Origin: Mycolicibacterium rhodesiae
Lineage (GTDB): Bacteria; Actinomycetota; Actinomycetes; Mycobacteriales; Mycobacteriaceae
Assembly (NCBI RefSeq): GCF_002086695.1
Contig: NZ_MVIH01000011.1
Location: 120,598-184,597 of the forward strand
DNA: 64,000 nt
Reading direction: 5' to 3'
The stretch's first letter is position 1; every line of letters starts with the position of its first letter. The position numbers and the translations under genes are program-made. The notes below the pieces were generated by a model, which was not told the origin of the DNA, made no database searches, and saw only the letters and a program-made list of their open reading frames with translations. Below are positions 8,446-16,693 of this stretch, one piece after another.

Positions 8446-9485
8446 CCGGCCGGAAGCAGCTGCGGGCCGATGATCTGGACGCTGCTGTCGCCACCCCCGT
8501 CGCTGCCGGTCACCACGAGGGTGCCGGAATTCGGTTCGACGGCAACGGAGTTGGGCTGACGTACGGTGGTCACATCACCGAGGGTCCGGCTTTCCGCCGG
8601 GTCTGCGATATCGACCACCCGCACCACGTTCCGTTCGGTCAGCGTGGTGTAGAGCCGGTGGCGCCGGGCATCGTAGGCCAGCCCATAGGGTCTGCCCGGT
8701 GCGTCGATTCTGGCTACCTGGCTGATCTTCGGATCGACGCGTTCGATGAAGACGGCACCACCGTCGGTGTCGGCGAAGGCGGCCAGACCACCGGACAGCG
8801 AGATCGCGTGGGTGAGCTTGGCCCCCACCGGGGCCTGGGTGAGCAGCTCGTGGGTCGAGCCGTCGTACACCCACACCCCGTTGCCCTGGACGTCGGCGAC
8901 GGCCGCGTAGTTGCCGACGGCCGCGACCCCACCGGGCTGCGGCGGGCCGGCGGGCAGCGACGCGACCACCCGACCGTCGCGGACGAACAGCACACCACCG
9001 CCGCCTTCGTTGGTCACCACGATCGTCCCCGATGATGTGGCCGCCGCGTCGTGCGGTTGCCGTCCGACGCCGGTGACGGTCGTGGTGATGCGGCCGTCGG
9101 CGAGGTTCAGTTCGAGTAGCTCATCGGTCCCCTCCAGCGGGGCCAGCACGGGGCCGTCCGGTCCGGCCAGGCTCAGGTGGCGCGCGGCGCTCGGCGTGGG
9201 GATCCGCTGGCGCTGCGTGCCGGTGGCGGCGTCGAACAGCACCACCTCATTGGGATCACGCGTCGCGACGGCCGCGATTCCCGACGCTCCGACGACGACG
9301 CCTTCCGGTGCGTTGCCCAGCGGGACGACGATGCCGACCGGCGCCGCGGTGGGTGGACCCGCCCTGGCCGGCTCGGCAGGCGGGGCGTGTGTCGTGGTGA
9401 CCGGCTGGGGTTGACCGGCGCACCCGGCCGCCACCGAGCATCCGATCGCCAGCACGCACAGAGAAGTTCGGATGCGGTGACCCAC
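8442..9485 (-). CDS. Putative lipoprotein with YncE-like beta-propeller
   Basis: A 347-residue exported protein. From the GTG at 9485 there is a short basic N-terminus (MGHRIR), a hydrophobic core and a lipobox ending in VAAGC, giving lipidation at Cys22. A Pro/Thr/Ala linker then leads into repeated blades of NHL/YncE type (GVVVGASGIAAVATRDPNEVVLFDAATG and similar units). Such propellers usually bind proteins or small ligands on the outer face of the membrane; no catalytic residues are evident. It is tail-to-tail with glgC and 29 bp downstream of the DUF4126 gene on the same strand, so co-transcription is likely. An upstream start is possible. Confidence 0.75.
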   Translation of the reverse strand: MGHRIRTSLCVLAIGCSVAAGCAGQPQPVTTTHAPPAEPARAGPPTAAPVGIVVPLGNAPEGVVVGASGIAAVATRDPNEVVLFDAATGTQRQRIPTPSAARHLSLAGPDGPVLAPLEGTDELLELNLADGRITTTVTGVGRQPHDAAATSSGTIVVTNEGGGGVLFVRDGRVVASLPAGPPQPGGVAAVGNYAAVADVQGNGVWVYDGSTHELLTQAPVGAKLTHAISLSGGLAAFADTDGGAVFIERVDPKISQVARIDAPGRPYGLAYDARRHRLYTTLTERNVVRVVDIADPAESRTLGDVTTVRQPNSVAVEPNSGTLVVTGSDGGGDSSVQIIGPQLLPAG

Positions 9486-9514
9486 GTGCGCACAGTGCCC
9501 CACCCAGGTGTCGG

Positions 9515-10108
9515 CTAAACCGGGCGTCGCGCAGCCTTGCGCCGTCGTCGGCGCCGCCACAGCGCGACCGCAGCCCACGCCAGCGCGATCATCACCACGA
9601 GCACCAGCGCCGGGATGAGTATCGCGATGAATACCAATGCGACGCTGACGATGTCCTCGATCGTGCTCAGCACCGGCGCAGCGGTGCCTGCCGAGGCGAC
9701 GTTGGCCGCCGGGCGGACCGCCGTCTTGGTCAGGTGGACGACCAGGGCCGTGACGACACCGATCGCGACCGGAACCCACTGACCGGTTCGGGCGAACTCA
9801 CCGGGGTCGGTGACCGCGGCGGTCTGCGCGGCGGTGCCCGACCCGAAGACGATGCCGCCGGCCGTCGGGCGGACGAAGGTCTGGACGGCGTCGTTCACCG
9901 AGTCGAGGGCCGGGATCTTGTCGGCGACGATCTCGATCAGCAGCAGGATCGCGACAATCGCGATCACCCAACCGTTCTCCAACCACGACCACCCGGCGGG
10001 CAAGGTGACGAGGTCGGTGAACCGGGCCAGCAGCGCAAGCGACAGCAGCGGGATGTAGGCGTTGAGGCCTGCGGCGGTGGCCAGCCCGAAGCCGGTCATC
10101 AGCTCCAT
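9515..10108 (-). CDS. DUF4126 family membrane protein
   Basis: A 197-residue hydrophobic protein with about four or five membrane segments (residues about 4-28, 45-62, 112-128, 155-182). It ends in a strongly basic tail (WRRRRRRKAARR). The conserved opening MTGFGLATAAGLNAYIPLL and the EIVADKIPALDSVNDAVQTFVRP block are characteristic of DUF4126, a family of unknown function. The ATG at 10108 follows GAGGAGG. It sits upstream of the propeller lipoprotein on the same strand, so the two may form an envelope unit. Confidence 0.85.
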   Translation of the reverse strand: MELMTGFGLATAAGLNAYIPLLSLALLARFTDLVTLPAGWSWLENGWVIAIVAILLLIEIVADKIPALDSVNDAVQTFVRPTAGGIVFGSGTAAQTAAVTDPGEFARTGQWVPVAIGVVTALVVHLTKTAVRPAANVASAGTAAPVLSTIEDIVSVALVFIAILIPALVLVVMIALAWAAVALWRRRRRRKAARRPV

Positions 10109-10169
10109 CGCGCCTCCTCACGGCCGTGACGGTCTTCCCGTACAGGATGACGCGTCACCGCGCGGGGCG

Positions 10170-10811
10170 TCAGGCGTCGGTGAGATCCATGTCCGCGGGG
10201 CTGGCGCCACCGATGGGTTGTGAGATGAAGCTGCGAGTGGTCAGCGGTCCGCCGAACTGCTGCAGCAGACCACCCTGGTCGTTGCGCCCGAGGTCGATCG
10301 CTTCGAATCCGAACTGTTCGATGAGTGCGGCCACTTCGGCGTTGGCCTCCGCGTCATTGCCGGACACGAACAGCACGCGCCGACCACCGTGACCGTCGGC
10401 CGGTTCGTGGGCCAGCACTTTGGCCCAGGTGTGTCCGAACGCCTTGACCACCCGGGCGTTGGCCGACCACTTCTCGATAAGGTCCGAGGATGCCTGCCCG
10501 CCCAGGTCGGCCGGCGAAAAGGTGCTGTAGTCAATCGCATTGGTGGCATCGACGATGATGCGGCCGTTCCAATCGGGCACCTGTGCGACCAGACCCTCGA
10601 CCGCGTCGAACGGCACGGCCAACACGACGACATCGGCAAGCAGCGCATCGGAGACTTCGGTGGGCACGATGTGCGAGCCCAGGGTGTCGGCCAGCGCCGT
10701 CACGCCTGCCGGTCCTCGCGAGGCGGCCACCGCGACGTCGAGGCCGATCCGCGCGAAGTGACCCGCGACGGCCGATCCGATATTGCCCGAGCCGATGATG
10801 GCATAGGTCAT
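10170..10811 (-). CDS. NADPH-dependent F420 reductase-like / COG2085 NAD(P)-binding oxidoreductase
   Basis: A 213-residue Rossmann protein beginning MTYAIIGSGNIGSAVAGHFAR, where GSGNIG is the dinucleotide-binding turn. The rest (VVVLAVPFDAVEGLV, IIVDATNAIDYS, VVKAFGHTWAKVL) follows the family of NADP:F420 oxidoreductase and related reductases. Mycobacteria contain F420, so NADPH-F420 redox exchange is plausible, but many family members use other substrates. The start is the ATG at 10811. It is divergent from a TetR gene 91 bp away, and local regulation by that protein is the simplest expectation. Confidence 0.8.
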   Translation of the reverse strand: MTYAIIGSGNIGSAVAGHFARIGLDVAVAASRGPAGVTALADTLGSHIVPTEVSDALLADVVVLAVPFDAVEGLVAQVPDWNGRIIVDATNAIDYSTFSPADLGGQASSDLIEKWSANARVVKAFGHTWAKVLAHEPADGHGGRRVLFVSGNDAEANAEVAALIEQFGFEAIDLGRNDQGGLLQQFGGPLTTRSFISQPIGGASPADMDLTDA

Positions 10812-10836
10812 GTCAGCGCCCCACAGTTTTGTAGTA

Positions 10837-10849
10837 GTCATTAAAGTTA
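10837..10849 (+). promoter_or_regulatory. Possible shared operator half (GTCATTAAAGTTA)
   Basis: GTCATTAAAGTTA in the short divergent promoter region of the reductase and TetR genes matches 11 of 13 positions with the minus-strand GTCATTTAATTTA at 11861-11873, upstream of the SnoaL-like gene. Both lie in AT-rich promoter regions flanking the TetR gene, so a common TetR site is possible. It is not a clean palindrome. Confidence 0.3.
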
Positions 10850-10902
10850 TTTGTTGCGACGTTAGCAGAATCAGCGAAGAGGCGACGCCTAGTATCGACG
10901 CC

Positions 10903-11475
10903 ATGGCTCGGCCCCCGAAGTTCGACCGCGCAGAAGCGTTGCGTCGCGCCATGCACCTGTTCTGGGAGCACGGATTCGAGGGCGCCTCCGTCAACGACCT
11001 CACCGAGGCGATGGGCATTTCCGCCCCGAGCCTTTATGCGGCCTTCGGTGACAAGCAAGCTCTCTACGACGCGGCGGTCGATCTCTACGAGCTGACCGCA
11101 GTGGTCCCACCCGCGCTGGAAGCGGCTACCGCCCGTGCGGCGTTCGAGATGATGTTGGATCGGGCGGTCGAGCTGTATACCCGGCCCGGTCACCCGCGCG
11201 GCTGCTTTGTGATCGCCGACCCATTGTTGCAGCAGCGCAGGGCAGTTGGGCGCTCGGCCATCGCCGATCGGTTGCGCCAGGCGCAACGAGCCGGCGACCT
11301 CGACCGGGAGGTGGACGTCGAGGCGCTCACCGATTACATCGACATGGTCCTGCGGGGTTTGTCGGCCAAGGCGCGAGATGGCGCCAGCCGCAAGCAACTG
11401 CGGGCCGCCGCAGATCTCGCGCTGCGTGCCTGGCCTAAGCGGGCGAAGCGCCGGGTTCCTTCGTCACCACCGTGA
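10903..11475 (+). CDS. TetR/AcrR-family transcriptional regulator
   Basis: A 190-residue regulator starting MARPPKFDRAEALRRAMHLFW. The N-terminal TetR helix-turn-helix lies at about residues 28-55 (ASVNDLTEAMGISAPSLYAAFGDK). The C-terminal ligand domain has no recognised effector signature. The ATG at 10903 is the usual family start; the in-frame sequence back to 10810 lies in the divergent promoter. It is divergent from the F420-type reductase and its 3' end overlaps the convergent SnoaL-like gene by 41 bp. Likely a local repressor. Confidence 0.88.
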   Translation: MARPPKFDRAEALRRAMHLFWEHGFEGASVNDLTEAMGISAPSLYAAFGDKQALYDAAVDLYELTAVVPPALEAATARAAFEMMLDRAVELYTRPGHPRGCFVIADPLLQQRRAVGRSAIADRLRQAQRAGDLDREVDVEALTDYIDMVLRGLSAKARDGASRKQLRAAADLALRAWPKRAKRRVPSSPP

Positions 11476-11824
11476 ACAACTGGGCGATGCGCTCGTTCTC
11501 GACGATTGCGACGTCGAAGCCGGAGATCAACGGCTCGGTCCCGTCCGAATCGGGGGCGAAGACATCGAAGGCGAGAAACCCCATGTTGGCGGTCTGGTAC
11601 ACGGGTCCGGACTGGACGAAACTCAAGCCCGCAAGTGGGCCGTCAAGCAGTGCTTGAGCCTTCTCGTGCAGGCGATCCTGGCCGATGACGGTCTCGTCGG
11701 CATCCGACCACCGCACGTCCTGAGCATAATTGCGGCGAACGACCTCGAGTCGTTGTTGTGCATCGCGCTCGTTGAACACCGCCAGGAGATTCTCCTGCAT
11801 GAGCCGAGTGATGGTCGGATTCAA
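11435..11824 (-). CDS. SnoaL-like / NTF2-fold small protein
   Basis: A 129-residue protein with the NTF2-like pattern: N-terminal helices (MQENLLAVFNERDAQQRLEV), a Tyr/Trp-rich cone (NYAQDVRWSDADETVIG) and beta strands with FVQSGPVYQTANMGFLAF. Such folds act as small hydrolases/isomerases or as binding proteins; no catalytic set can be assigned. The start is probably TTG at 11824, because GGAGAGG lies about 8 bp upstream. An internal ATG at 11800 is an alternative. Its 3' end overlaps the convergent TetR gene by 41 bp. Confidence 0.72.
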   Translation of the reverse strand: MNPTITRLMQENLLAVFNERDAQQRLEVVRRNYAQDVRWSDADETVIGQDRLHEKAQALLDGPLAGLSFVQSGPVYQTANMGFLAFDVFAPDSDGTEPLISGFDVAIVENERIAQLFTVVTKEPGASPA

Positions 11825-11860
11825 CGAGTTTCCTCTCCAGCGGACGCAAGGGATACTCGC

Positions 11861-11873
11861 TAAATTAAATGAC
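11861..11873 (-). promoter_or_regulatory. Possible shared operator half (GTCATTTAATTTA, minus strand)
   Basis: On the minus strand this reads GTCATTTAATTTA, 11/13 identical to the site at 10837-10849. It lies 37 bp upstream of the TTG start of the SnoaL-like gene, a suitable position for promoter control. Confidence 0.3.
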
Positions 11874-11894
11874 CATGCAAGTTGGGTCAAGTGA

Positions 11895-12569
11895 TCACCA
11901 GATCAGGGGCACCAGCCGGTAACGCACCTTCTGGGTGTACTGCCGATAGCCGTCCAGTTCCTCGGTGAGCATCTTCTCCTCGTCGACGATCCGCGCCGCC
12001 ATCAACAACAACCCGACGATGACGAGCAGCAGGGCCCAATACGAGCCGAGCGCCAGCGCGATCCCGATCATCAGGATCACATTGCCGAAGTACATCGGAT
12101 GGCGCACAACGCCGTACAGGCCGGTGCTCACCAGCGGTTGACCCTCCTCGACGGTGATGTTGGCCGAGGCGTAGTGGTTCTGAACCACCACCCACATCGC
12201 CAAGCCCAGACCGGCCGCCACCAGCACATCGCCGACAATCGACAACCAGGCAGGCACCAGCGACCAACCGAAGCGGTAGTCCAGGGCGGGCACCACCAGC
12301 ATCGCGGCGAACACCAGGAACGTCCCGGCGATCACGACCTTCTGGACGGGCCGGGTCTCCGCCCTCACCCCGGCATGGGTGCGCCGTTCGAACGCTTCGG
12401 GATACTTGCGGCCCAGATACAGCGTCGGGCCAAGGCTCGCGACGCTGAACACCGCGAGGAAAGCCCAGCCCTGCCAATAGCTCAACGTCCCCGCGGGCAC
12501 GAACAACAGCACAGCGAAGGCTGCGATGCCCACGATGGACGAGATCGCGATGCGAAGTGAGGTTCCCAT
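11895..12569 (-). CDS. Isoprenylcysteine carboxyl methyltransferase (ICMT)-family membrane protein, Rv1216c type
   Basis: A 224-residue integral membrane protein with four or five hydrophobic segments and the family's C-terminal signature: GLYGVVRHPMYFGN followed by ARIVDEEKMLTEEL and YRQYTQKVRYRLVPLIW. Members methylate lipids, thiols or prenylcysteines with SAM; the bacterial substrate here is unknown. The ATG at 12569 has AGGAGA just upstream and lies 7 bp after the stop of the ABC permease, so it is the last gene of the Rv1219c-Rv1216c-type operon. Confidence 0.82.
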   Translation of the reverse strand: MGTSLRIAISSIVGIAAFAVLLFVPAGTLSYWQGWAFLAVFSVASLGPTLYLGRKYPEAFERRTHAGVRAETRPVQKVVIAGTFLVFAAMLVVPALDYRFGWSLVPAWLSIVGDVLVAAGLGLAMWVVVQNHYASANITVEEGQPLVSTGLYGVVRHPMYFGNVILMIGIALALGSYWALLLVIVGLLLMAARIVDEEKMLTEELDGYRQYTQKVRYRLVPLIW

Positions 12570-12576
12570 GGTTCTC

Positions 12577-14166
12577 CTAGACGACGTCGCGGCGGCGATA
12601 GACGACACCGGCGATCAACGTGACCGCGACGGCGACCGCCACCATCACGCCCAGTGCCGCAACGGAAACCGATGACGGTGCGGTGGTACGCCCGACCGGC
12701 GAGGCCTCGATCAGCCATCGCGGCAACCGGAGCAGCGCACCGAGATACAACGCGACGACCACGAATGTCACTGCCAGCCAGCCGATGCCGGGATGACGCA
12801 GCGCGACACCGAGGGCGGCAATGGCGGCCATCACCGCCATCGCGGGCAGGAAGGCCAGCGCAGCCAAGGTCAACCGGAGGATCGTGGCGGGCTCGCCCAA
12901 CGTCAGACCGGCACCGATGCCGTTGCCCAGGCCCGCGCAGGCCAGCAGCACTGCCGCACCGGTCAGGCCCGCCCCGACCGCAGACAACAACCACGCCCAG
13001 CGCGACACCGAACCCGCCAGCACGGCTTCGCCGATCCCGGACTCCTCGTCGCGGCGCAGCCGCACCACCACCGTGACCACATAGGCGGTGGTCGCCGCGG
13101 CAAGGAACTGCGTCATCGTGGTGTACACGCCGTTGGTGCCCTGCGTTGACAGCACCCGGGCCAGAAGCTCATTGCCTCTGGCCGCGTCCAGCAGTGACTT
13201 GGTCATCGAACCGAACGCCGCCCCGGCGATGAGCAGACCGACCGCCCAGCCCACTGTCAGGCCGCGGTGAATCACCAGCTGTAGTCCGAAGACCCCGCCG
13301 ACCGGGCGCGCACGGGAGTGCTCGCCGGAGGACGCCAGGACGCCATCGTCGTACTGGCGGCGGCTCTCCAGCGCCACGGTGGCTGCGACCAAGATGACCG
13401 CCAGCGCGGCCAGGAGCCCCAGCGGCCACCAGCGCAACGCGACGAATGGGCGCATCTGCTGTGCCCACGCGATGGGGGAGAACCAGCTCAGCGCGCTGCC
13501 GGAGTTGTCGATGACATCGCCCGCGCCTCGCACCAGGACGGCCGCGGCGAGCGCCGCGAGTGCGGCGCCGCTGGCTGTTCTTGCCTGTCGCCACAATTGC
13601 GCGCTCAGCGCCGCGACGGCGCCGAAAACCGTTGCGACTGCGGTTATTCCCAAGCACATCGCTGCTGTGTCGACCACCGCGAAGCCGCTGGCGGCCATGG
13701 CGATCGTCATCGTCACCGACAGCACGGCGTTCACCAGTACGACGAGGATCAGGGCGGCGGCGGTGCGGGCGTGCCGACCGACGATCGAGGACAGCACGAG
13801 TTCGGCGGCGCCGCTCTCCTCTTCGGCACGGGTGTGGCGAATAACGGTCAGTATCGCCAGGATCGATGCCGCCACCATCAACGTCAGGGTCAGCTCGTTG
13901 GCCATCATGACGCCGAGGTCGGTCTCGTTGACCCCGAACATCGGACCGCCCAGCATGATTCCGGCGGGGGTCTTGAGTAGATCCACCCGGGCCTGGCGCT
14001 GCGCCACATCCGGGTATGCGAGTTTGATCGCATTGGGGGCGTACACCAACATCAGGGTCAGGGCCGAGATCCACGCGGTCAGCCGAACGCGGTCGCGACG
14101 CAGTGCGAAGCGAACCAGCGTGCCGGTCCCGGTCAGCCGGGTCGGGGCGGGGGCAGTCGCGATCAT
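12577..14166 (-). CDS. ABC transporter permease, multidrug-efflux type (Rv1217c-like)
   Basis: A 529-residue permease with about 12 hydrophobic segments arranged as two similar halves. Each half carries an RRDEESG/TRAEEESG-type cytoplasmic loop before a cluster of helices (TRAEEESGAAELVLSS and RRDEESGIGEAVLAGS). This duplication is typical of the Rv1217c/TipC-like exporters. It pairs with the ATPase directly upstream through an ATGA overlap at 14163-14166. The M. tuberculosis Rv1217c-Rv1218c pair is reported as an efflux pump for several drugs under the TetR regulator Rv1219c. The substrate in this organism is unknown. Confidence 0.88.
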   Translation of the reverse strand: MIATAPAPTRLTGTGTLVRFALRRDRVRLTAWISALTLMLVYAPNAIKLAYPDVAQRQARVDLLKTPAGIMLGGPMFGVNETDLGVMMANELTLTLMVAASILAILTVIRHTRAEEESGAAELVLSSIVGRHARTAAALILVVLVNAVLSVTMTIAMAASGFAVVDTAAMCLGITAVATVFGAVAALSAQLWRQARTASGAALAALAAAVLVRGAGDVIDNSGSALSWFSPIAWAQQMRPFVALRWWPLGLLAALAVILVAATVALESRRQYDDGVLASSGEHSRARPVGGVFGLQLVIHRGLTVGWAVGLLIAGAAFGSMTKSLLDAARGNELLARVLSTQGTNGVYTTMTQFLAAATTAYVVTVVVRLRRDEESGIGEAVLAGSVSRWAWLLSAVGAGLTGAAVLLACAGLGNGIGAGLTLGEPATILRLTLAALAFLPAMAVMAAIAALGVALRHPGIGWLAVTFVVVALYLGALLRLPRWLIEASPVGRTTAPSSVSVAALGVMVAVAVAVTLIAGVVYRRRDVV

Positions 14167-15086
14167 GATGCCGGCGTCCGGTATTCGCGCAGGAACAGGT
14201 CTTCCAGGGAGGCCGGTGTGACCGTCAGGTCCGCGATCCCGAGCTGGGTGAGATGCAGCATCGTCGCGTCCAGCACGTCGCGGCCGACGGTGAACCGAAC
14301 CTGACCGTCGGCGATGTTCACATCGTGCAGGCCCGGCCATCGCGTCACGACGGTGGGATCGCGGTGGGTGCGTGCTGTCACGGTGGTGCGCATCAGGTGC
14401 TGGAGCTGGGCCAGTGGCCCGGATTGCACAGTGCGTCCGGCGCGGATGATGGTGACTGTGTCACAAACCTTCTCGACCTCGGCCAGGACGTGGCTGGAGA
14501 GCAGCACCGCCGCGCCGCGACCGGCGACTTCGCGGACACATTCCTGAAAGACGTTCTCCATCAACGGGTCGAGGCCCGACGTCGGCTCGTCGAGAATGTA
14601 GATGTCGGCGTCAGTGGCGAAGGCGGCCACCAGCGCCACCTTCTGACGGTTGCCCTTCGAGTACGTGCGGGACTTCTTGTTCGGGTCGAGTTCGAACCGC
14701 TGGATCAGCCAGTCCCGCCGGCGGGGGTCCGCACCACCGCGCAGTCCGCACAGGAAGTCGATCACCTGACCGCCGGTCAGGTTCGGCCACAGCGTCACAT
14801 CCCCGGGAACGTAGGCGATGCGCCGGTGCAGCGCCACAGCGTCGTGCCACGGGTCACCGCCCAGCAGGCGCACGTGACCGCCGTCGGCGCGCAGCAACCC
14901 CAGCAGGATGCGGATGGTGGTGGACTTGCCCGCACCATTGGGACCAAGGAAGCCGGCGACCGAACCGGCCCGGACGGTCAAGTCCATGCCGTCCAGGGCC
15001 CGGGTTCGACCGAAAGTCTTGACCAGACTGTGGATTTCGACCGCCGCGGTGTCAGTCCGCGCTGTCGGTGCCGATGCCGTCGTCAT
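14163..15086 (-). CDS. ABC transporter ATP-binding protein (Rv1218c-like)
   Basis: A 307-residue nucleotide-binding subunit. Walker A is GPNGAGKST (residues 48-56), the signature region YSKGNRQKV at 142-150, and Walker B with catalytic Glu in IYILDEPTSGLD (about 162-173). The signature is the YSKGN variant common in drug exporters rather than LSGGQ. The ATG at 15086 lies inside the 3' end of the TetR gene (35-bp overlap) with GAGGGAG upstream, so translation is probably coupled to the regulator. It energises the permease that follows with a 4-bp overlap. Confidence 0.92.
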   Translation of the reverse strand: MTTASAPTARTDTAAVEIHSLVKTFGRTRALDGMDLTVRAGSVAGFLGPNGAGKSTTIRILLGLLRADGGHVRLLGGDPWHDAVALHRRIAYVPGDVTLWPNLTGGQVIDFLCGLRGGADPRRRDWLIQRFELDPNKKSRTYSKGNRQKVALVAAFATDADIYILDEPTSGLDPLMENVFQECVREVAGRGAAVLLSSHVLAEVEKVCDTVTIIRAGRTVQSGPLAQLQHLMRTTVTARTHRDPTVVTRWPGLHDVNIADGQVRFTVGRDVLDATMLHLTQLGIADLTVTPASLEDLFLREYRTPAS

Positions 15087-15729
15087 GCTGTTCTCCCTCG
15101 GTGTGGGTCACAATCTCGCCGTGTGCGGCGAAGCTGTCGAACATCGTCGAATCGGTGAGCAGGCCCTCGGTGTAGATCTCGAGGGCGGGCAACATCATCT
15201 CGTTGGCGTAGTCGTGCAGAACGGCCCGTAAATCTGTTGGGTTGTCGTGCAATTGGAGGTAGAGCAGGAAAGCGCCGCCGCCTGCCATGCCGAGGTACTT
15301 CGCTCGCGCGGCCGGGTCGCGGCTCGGCCTGATGGTGCCGGCCCGGACGCCCTCGTCCAGGTAGCCCTCGACATTGGCGAACATGGTGCGCCAGAGGTTT
15401 CTGGCCAGCTCGCCGCCGGTCTGCATGCTGCGCACCAGGTAGGCCATCATCGGCGCGAACGACTCGATCTCGGCCGCCGCGGCCAGCCAGGTGGCCGGGT
15501 CGGTGGAACGGATCGTCTCGGATTTCTCGCTGCGGATCTCTTCGGCGATGAAGTCGTCGCACGCTTGGCGCAATCCGTCCTTCGACCCGAAGTGGTGGAT
15601 GACGAGGCCCGGGCTCACCCCGGCCGCCTCGGCGATCGCCCGCACCCCGACGTCGAACCCGCGCGCGCCGAACAACTCGATGGCGGCGTCGCGAATCCGG
15701 GCCACCGTCGTCAGGTCCGTTGAACGCAT
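15052..15729 (-). CDS. TetR-family repressor of the efflux operon (Rv1219c-like)
   Basis: A 225-residue regulator. The helix-turn-helix is in VRAIAEAAGVSPGLVIHHFGSKDGL near residues 30-55; the long C-terminal domain resembles the Rv1219c ligand pocket. It is the first gene of an operon with the ABC ATPase, permease and ICMT-like gene. The start at 15729 (MRSTDLTTVARIRDAAIELF) matches the Rv1219c N-terminus. A perfect inverted repeat touches this start codon and leaves no ribosome site, so translation is either leaderless from 15729 or begins at the GTG at 15747. Confidence 0.9.
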   Translation of the reverse strand: MRSTDLTTVARIRDAAIELFGARGFDVGVRAIAEAAGVSPGLVIHHFGSKDGLRQACDDFIAEEIRSEKSETIRSTDPATWLAAAAEIESFAPMMAYLVRSMQTGGELARNLWRTMFANVEGYLDEGVRAGTIRPSRDPAARAKYLGMAGGGAFLLYLQLHDNPTDLRAVLHDYANEMMLPALEIYTEGLLTDSTMFDSFAAHGEIVTHTEGEQHDDGIGTDSAD

Positions 15730-15746
15730 GTTTAGGATGCTAAACA
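15729..15746. promoter_or_regulatory. Palindromic TetR autoregulatory operator
   Basis: TGTTTAG-GATG-CTAAACA is a perfect 7-bp inverted repeat with a 4-bp spacer directly at the start of the TetR gene. Next to it, at 15748-15766, are two near-palindromic TTGTTCAA and TTGGTCAA units. Rv1219c is reported to bind its own promoter region, so self-repression of the efflux operon is likely. Confidence 0.68.
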
Positions 15747-15826
15747 CTTGTTCAATCGTTGGTCAAGCATCGACTGCGTCGACGTGTGGAGCCGGCGGTG
15801 GGGCGGTCGCCCGGTGCGGACGCCTC

Positions 15827-16252
15827 TCAGGCGGCAGTGCGCAAAGCGACTGTCTCGACAGCCACCGGTGCGGGCCGCGCTGCGCGGTTGAGCAGGATCT
15901 CGAATGTTCGGGCGGCGCCGATCGACCCGTAGGAGTACGGCTGGACGCGGTGCAGCGATGCGCCCGGAACACCGTCGATGTCGACGTGGACGCGATGAGT
16001 GCCGGGGTCGCCGGCCGAACCGGTCTCGGTCACAGTGGCCGCCAGGCCCGCCAGCGGGATTCGGACCGCGTCCCGGCGGTTGCCGACGATGAGCGAACTC
16101 TTCGTGATGCGCAGGTCACCCCACATTGCCAACACGCCCTCGCGGCGATTACGGCGACTTTGCGAGAGATCGAAAAACATCGCGGCAATTCCGAGGAGCG
16201 CAAAGGGCGCGAAGAATGTCGCCATCATCACGGGGCTTATCCGTGGATCCAT
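15827..16252 (-). CDS. Conserved membrane-anchored hypothetical protein
   Basis: A 141-residue protein with one N-terminal membrane segment (MMATFFAPFALLGIAAMFF, residues 9-27). A cytoplasmic-looking beta-rich domain follows, with GDLRITKSSLIVGNRRDAVRIPLAGLAATV and a GAARTFEILLNRAAR tail. The ATG at 16252 follows a strong GGGGGGAG ribosome site; longer in-frame sequence upstream has different composition. No family was recognised with confidence, though similar small proteins occur in mycobacteria. It is the only gene between the efflux operon promoter and a 440-bp AT-richer gap. Confidence 0.68.
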   Translation of the reverse strand: MDPRISPVMMATFFAPFALLGIAAMFFDLSQSRRNRREGVLAMWGDLRITKSSLIVGNRRDAVRIPLAGLAATVTETGSAGDPGTHRVHVDIDGVPGASLHRVQPYSYGSIGAARTFEILLNRAARPAPVAVETVALRTAA

Positions 16253-16693
16253 GTTCTCCCCCCAGAAACACCGTGCGCTGTCGGCCGTTAACGGCTGGAC
16301 ATATCCCCGCAATATTTCTGCCTCACACCAACTTTGGCGTGAGGGTGCCCATGTGAGCTGCGCGGCAAACGTGTATCCGATGACCTTTGTCGATCGGAGT
16401 CGCCTGCAATCGCGATGACATCACGTTGCAAATCCTATTAATTCACAGGCGCGGAAAAGTGCACTTTAGGATAGTTTGCTGTAATTGCACCTGGTGGACT
16501 TATAGCAACGATTATCCGGCTGAGAAATTGCTTTGATGCGGGTAGTCGTAAACGCCAACCTGCCAAAATGTGGGTGGTTATCGCTGGTGAGATGGGTTTC
16601 TCGCGCCCCATTGAACGCGTGGTCATTGCCCAGTCTGCGCGGTCGACAGATTTCAGCAAACTTGGAACGGAAAGCGTCCGCGCACCTATCCGA
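16253..16693. other. Gene-poor AT-richer intergenic region (441 bp)
   Basis: No convincing gene is seen. A 73-codon minus-strand frame at 16438-16659 has atypical composition and no good ribosome site. The base composition is clearly richer in A+T than the flanking genes, for example around 16425-16545. It holds a perfect 12-bp palindrome (16456-16467) and several TANNNT-like elements. It may carry promoters for the gene at 15827-16252, a small RNA, or degenerate remains. Confidence 0.6.
16456..16467. promoter_or_regulatory. 12-bp perfect palindrome AAAGTGCACTTT
   Basis: A self-complementary 12-mer in the AT-richer gap, followed by AGGATAGTTTGCTGTAATT, which contains TANNNT-type sequences. 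It could be an operator; no partner regulator is identified. Confidence 0.35.

Noticed and set aside
10148..10157. Palindrome TGACGCGTCA after the F420-type reductase gene
   Set aside because: Short, GC-rich and downstream of a coding end; no sign of a regulatory or termination role.
16438..16659. A possible 73-residue minus-strand gene in the AT-richer gap
   Set aside because: No ribosome site, no family similarity that I can see, and unusual composition; kept only as part of the intergenic description.
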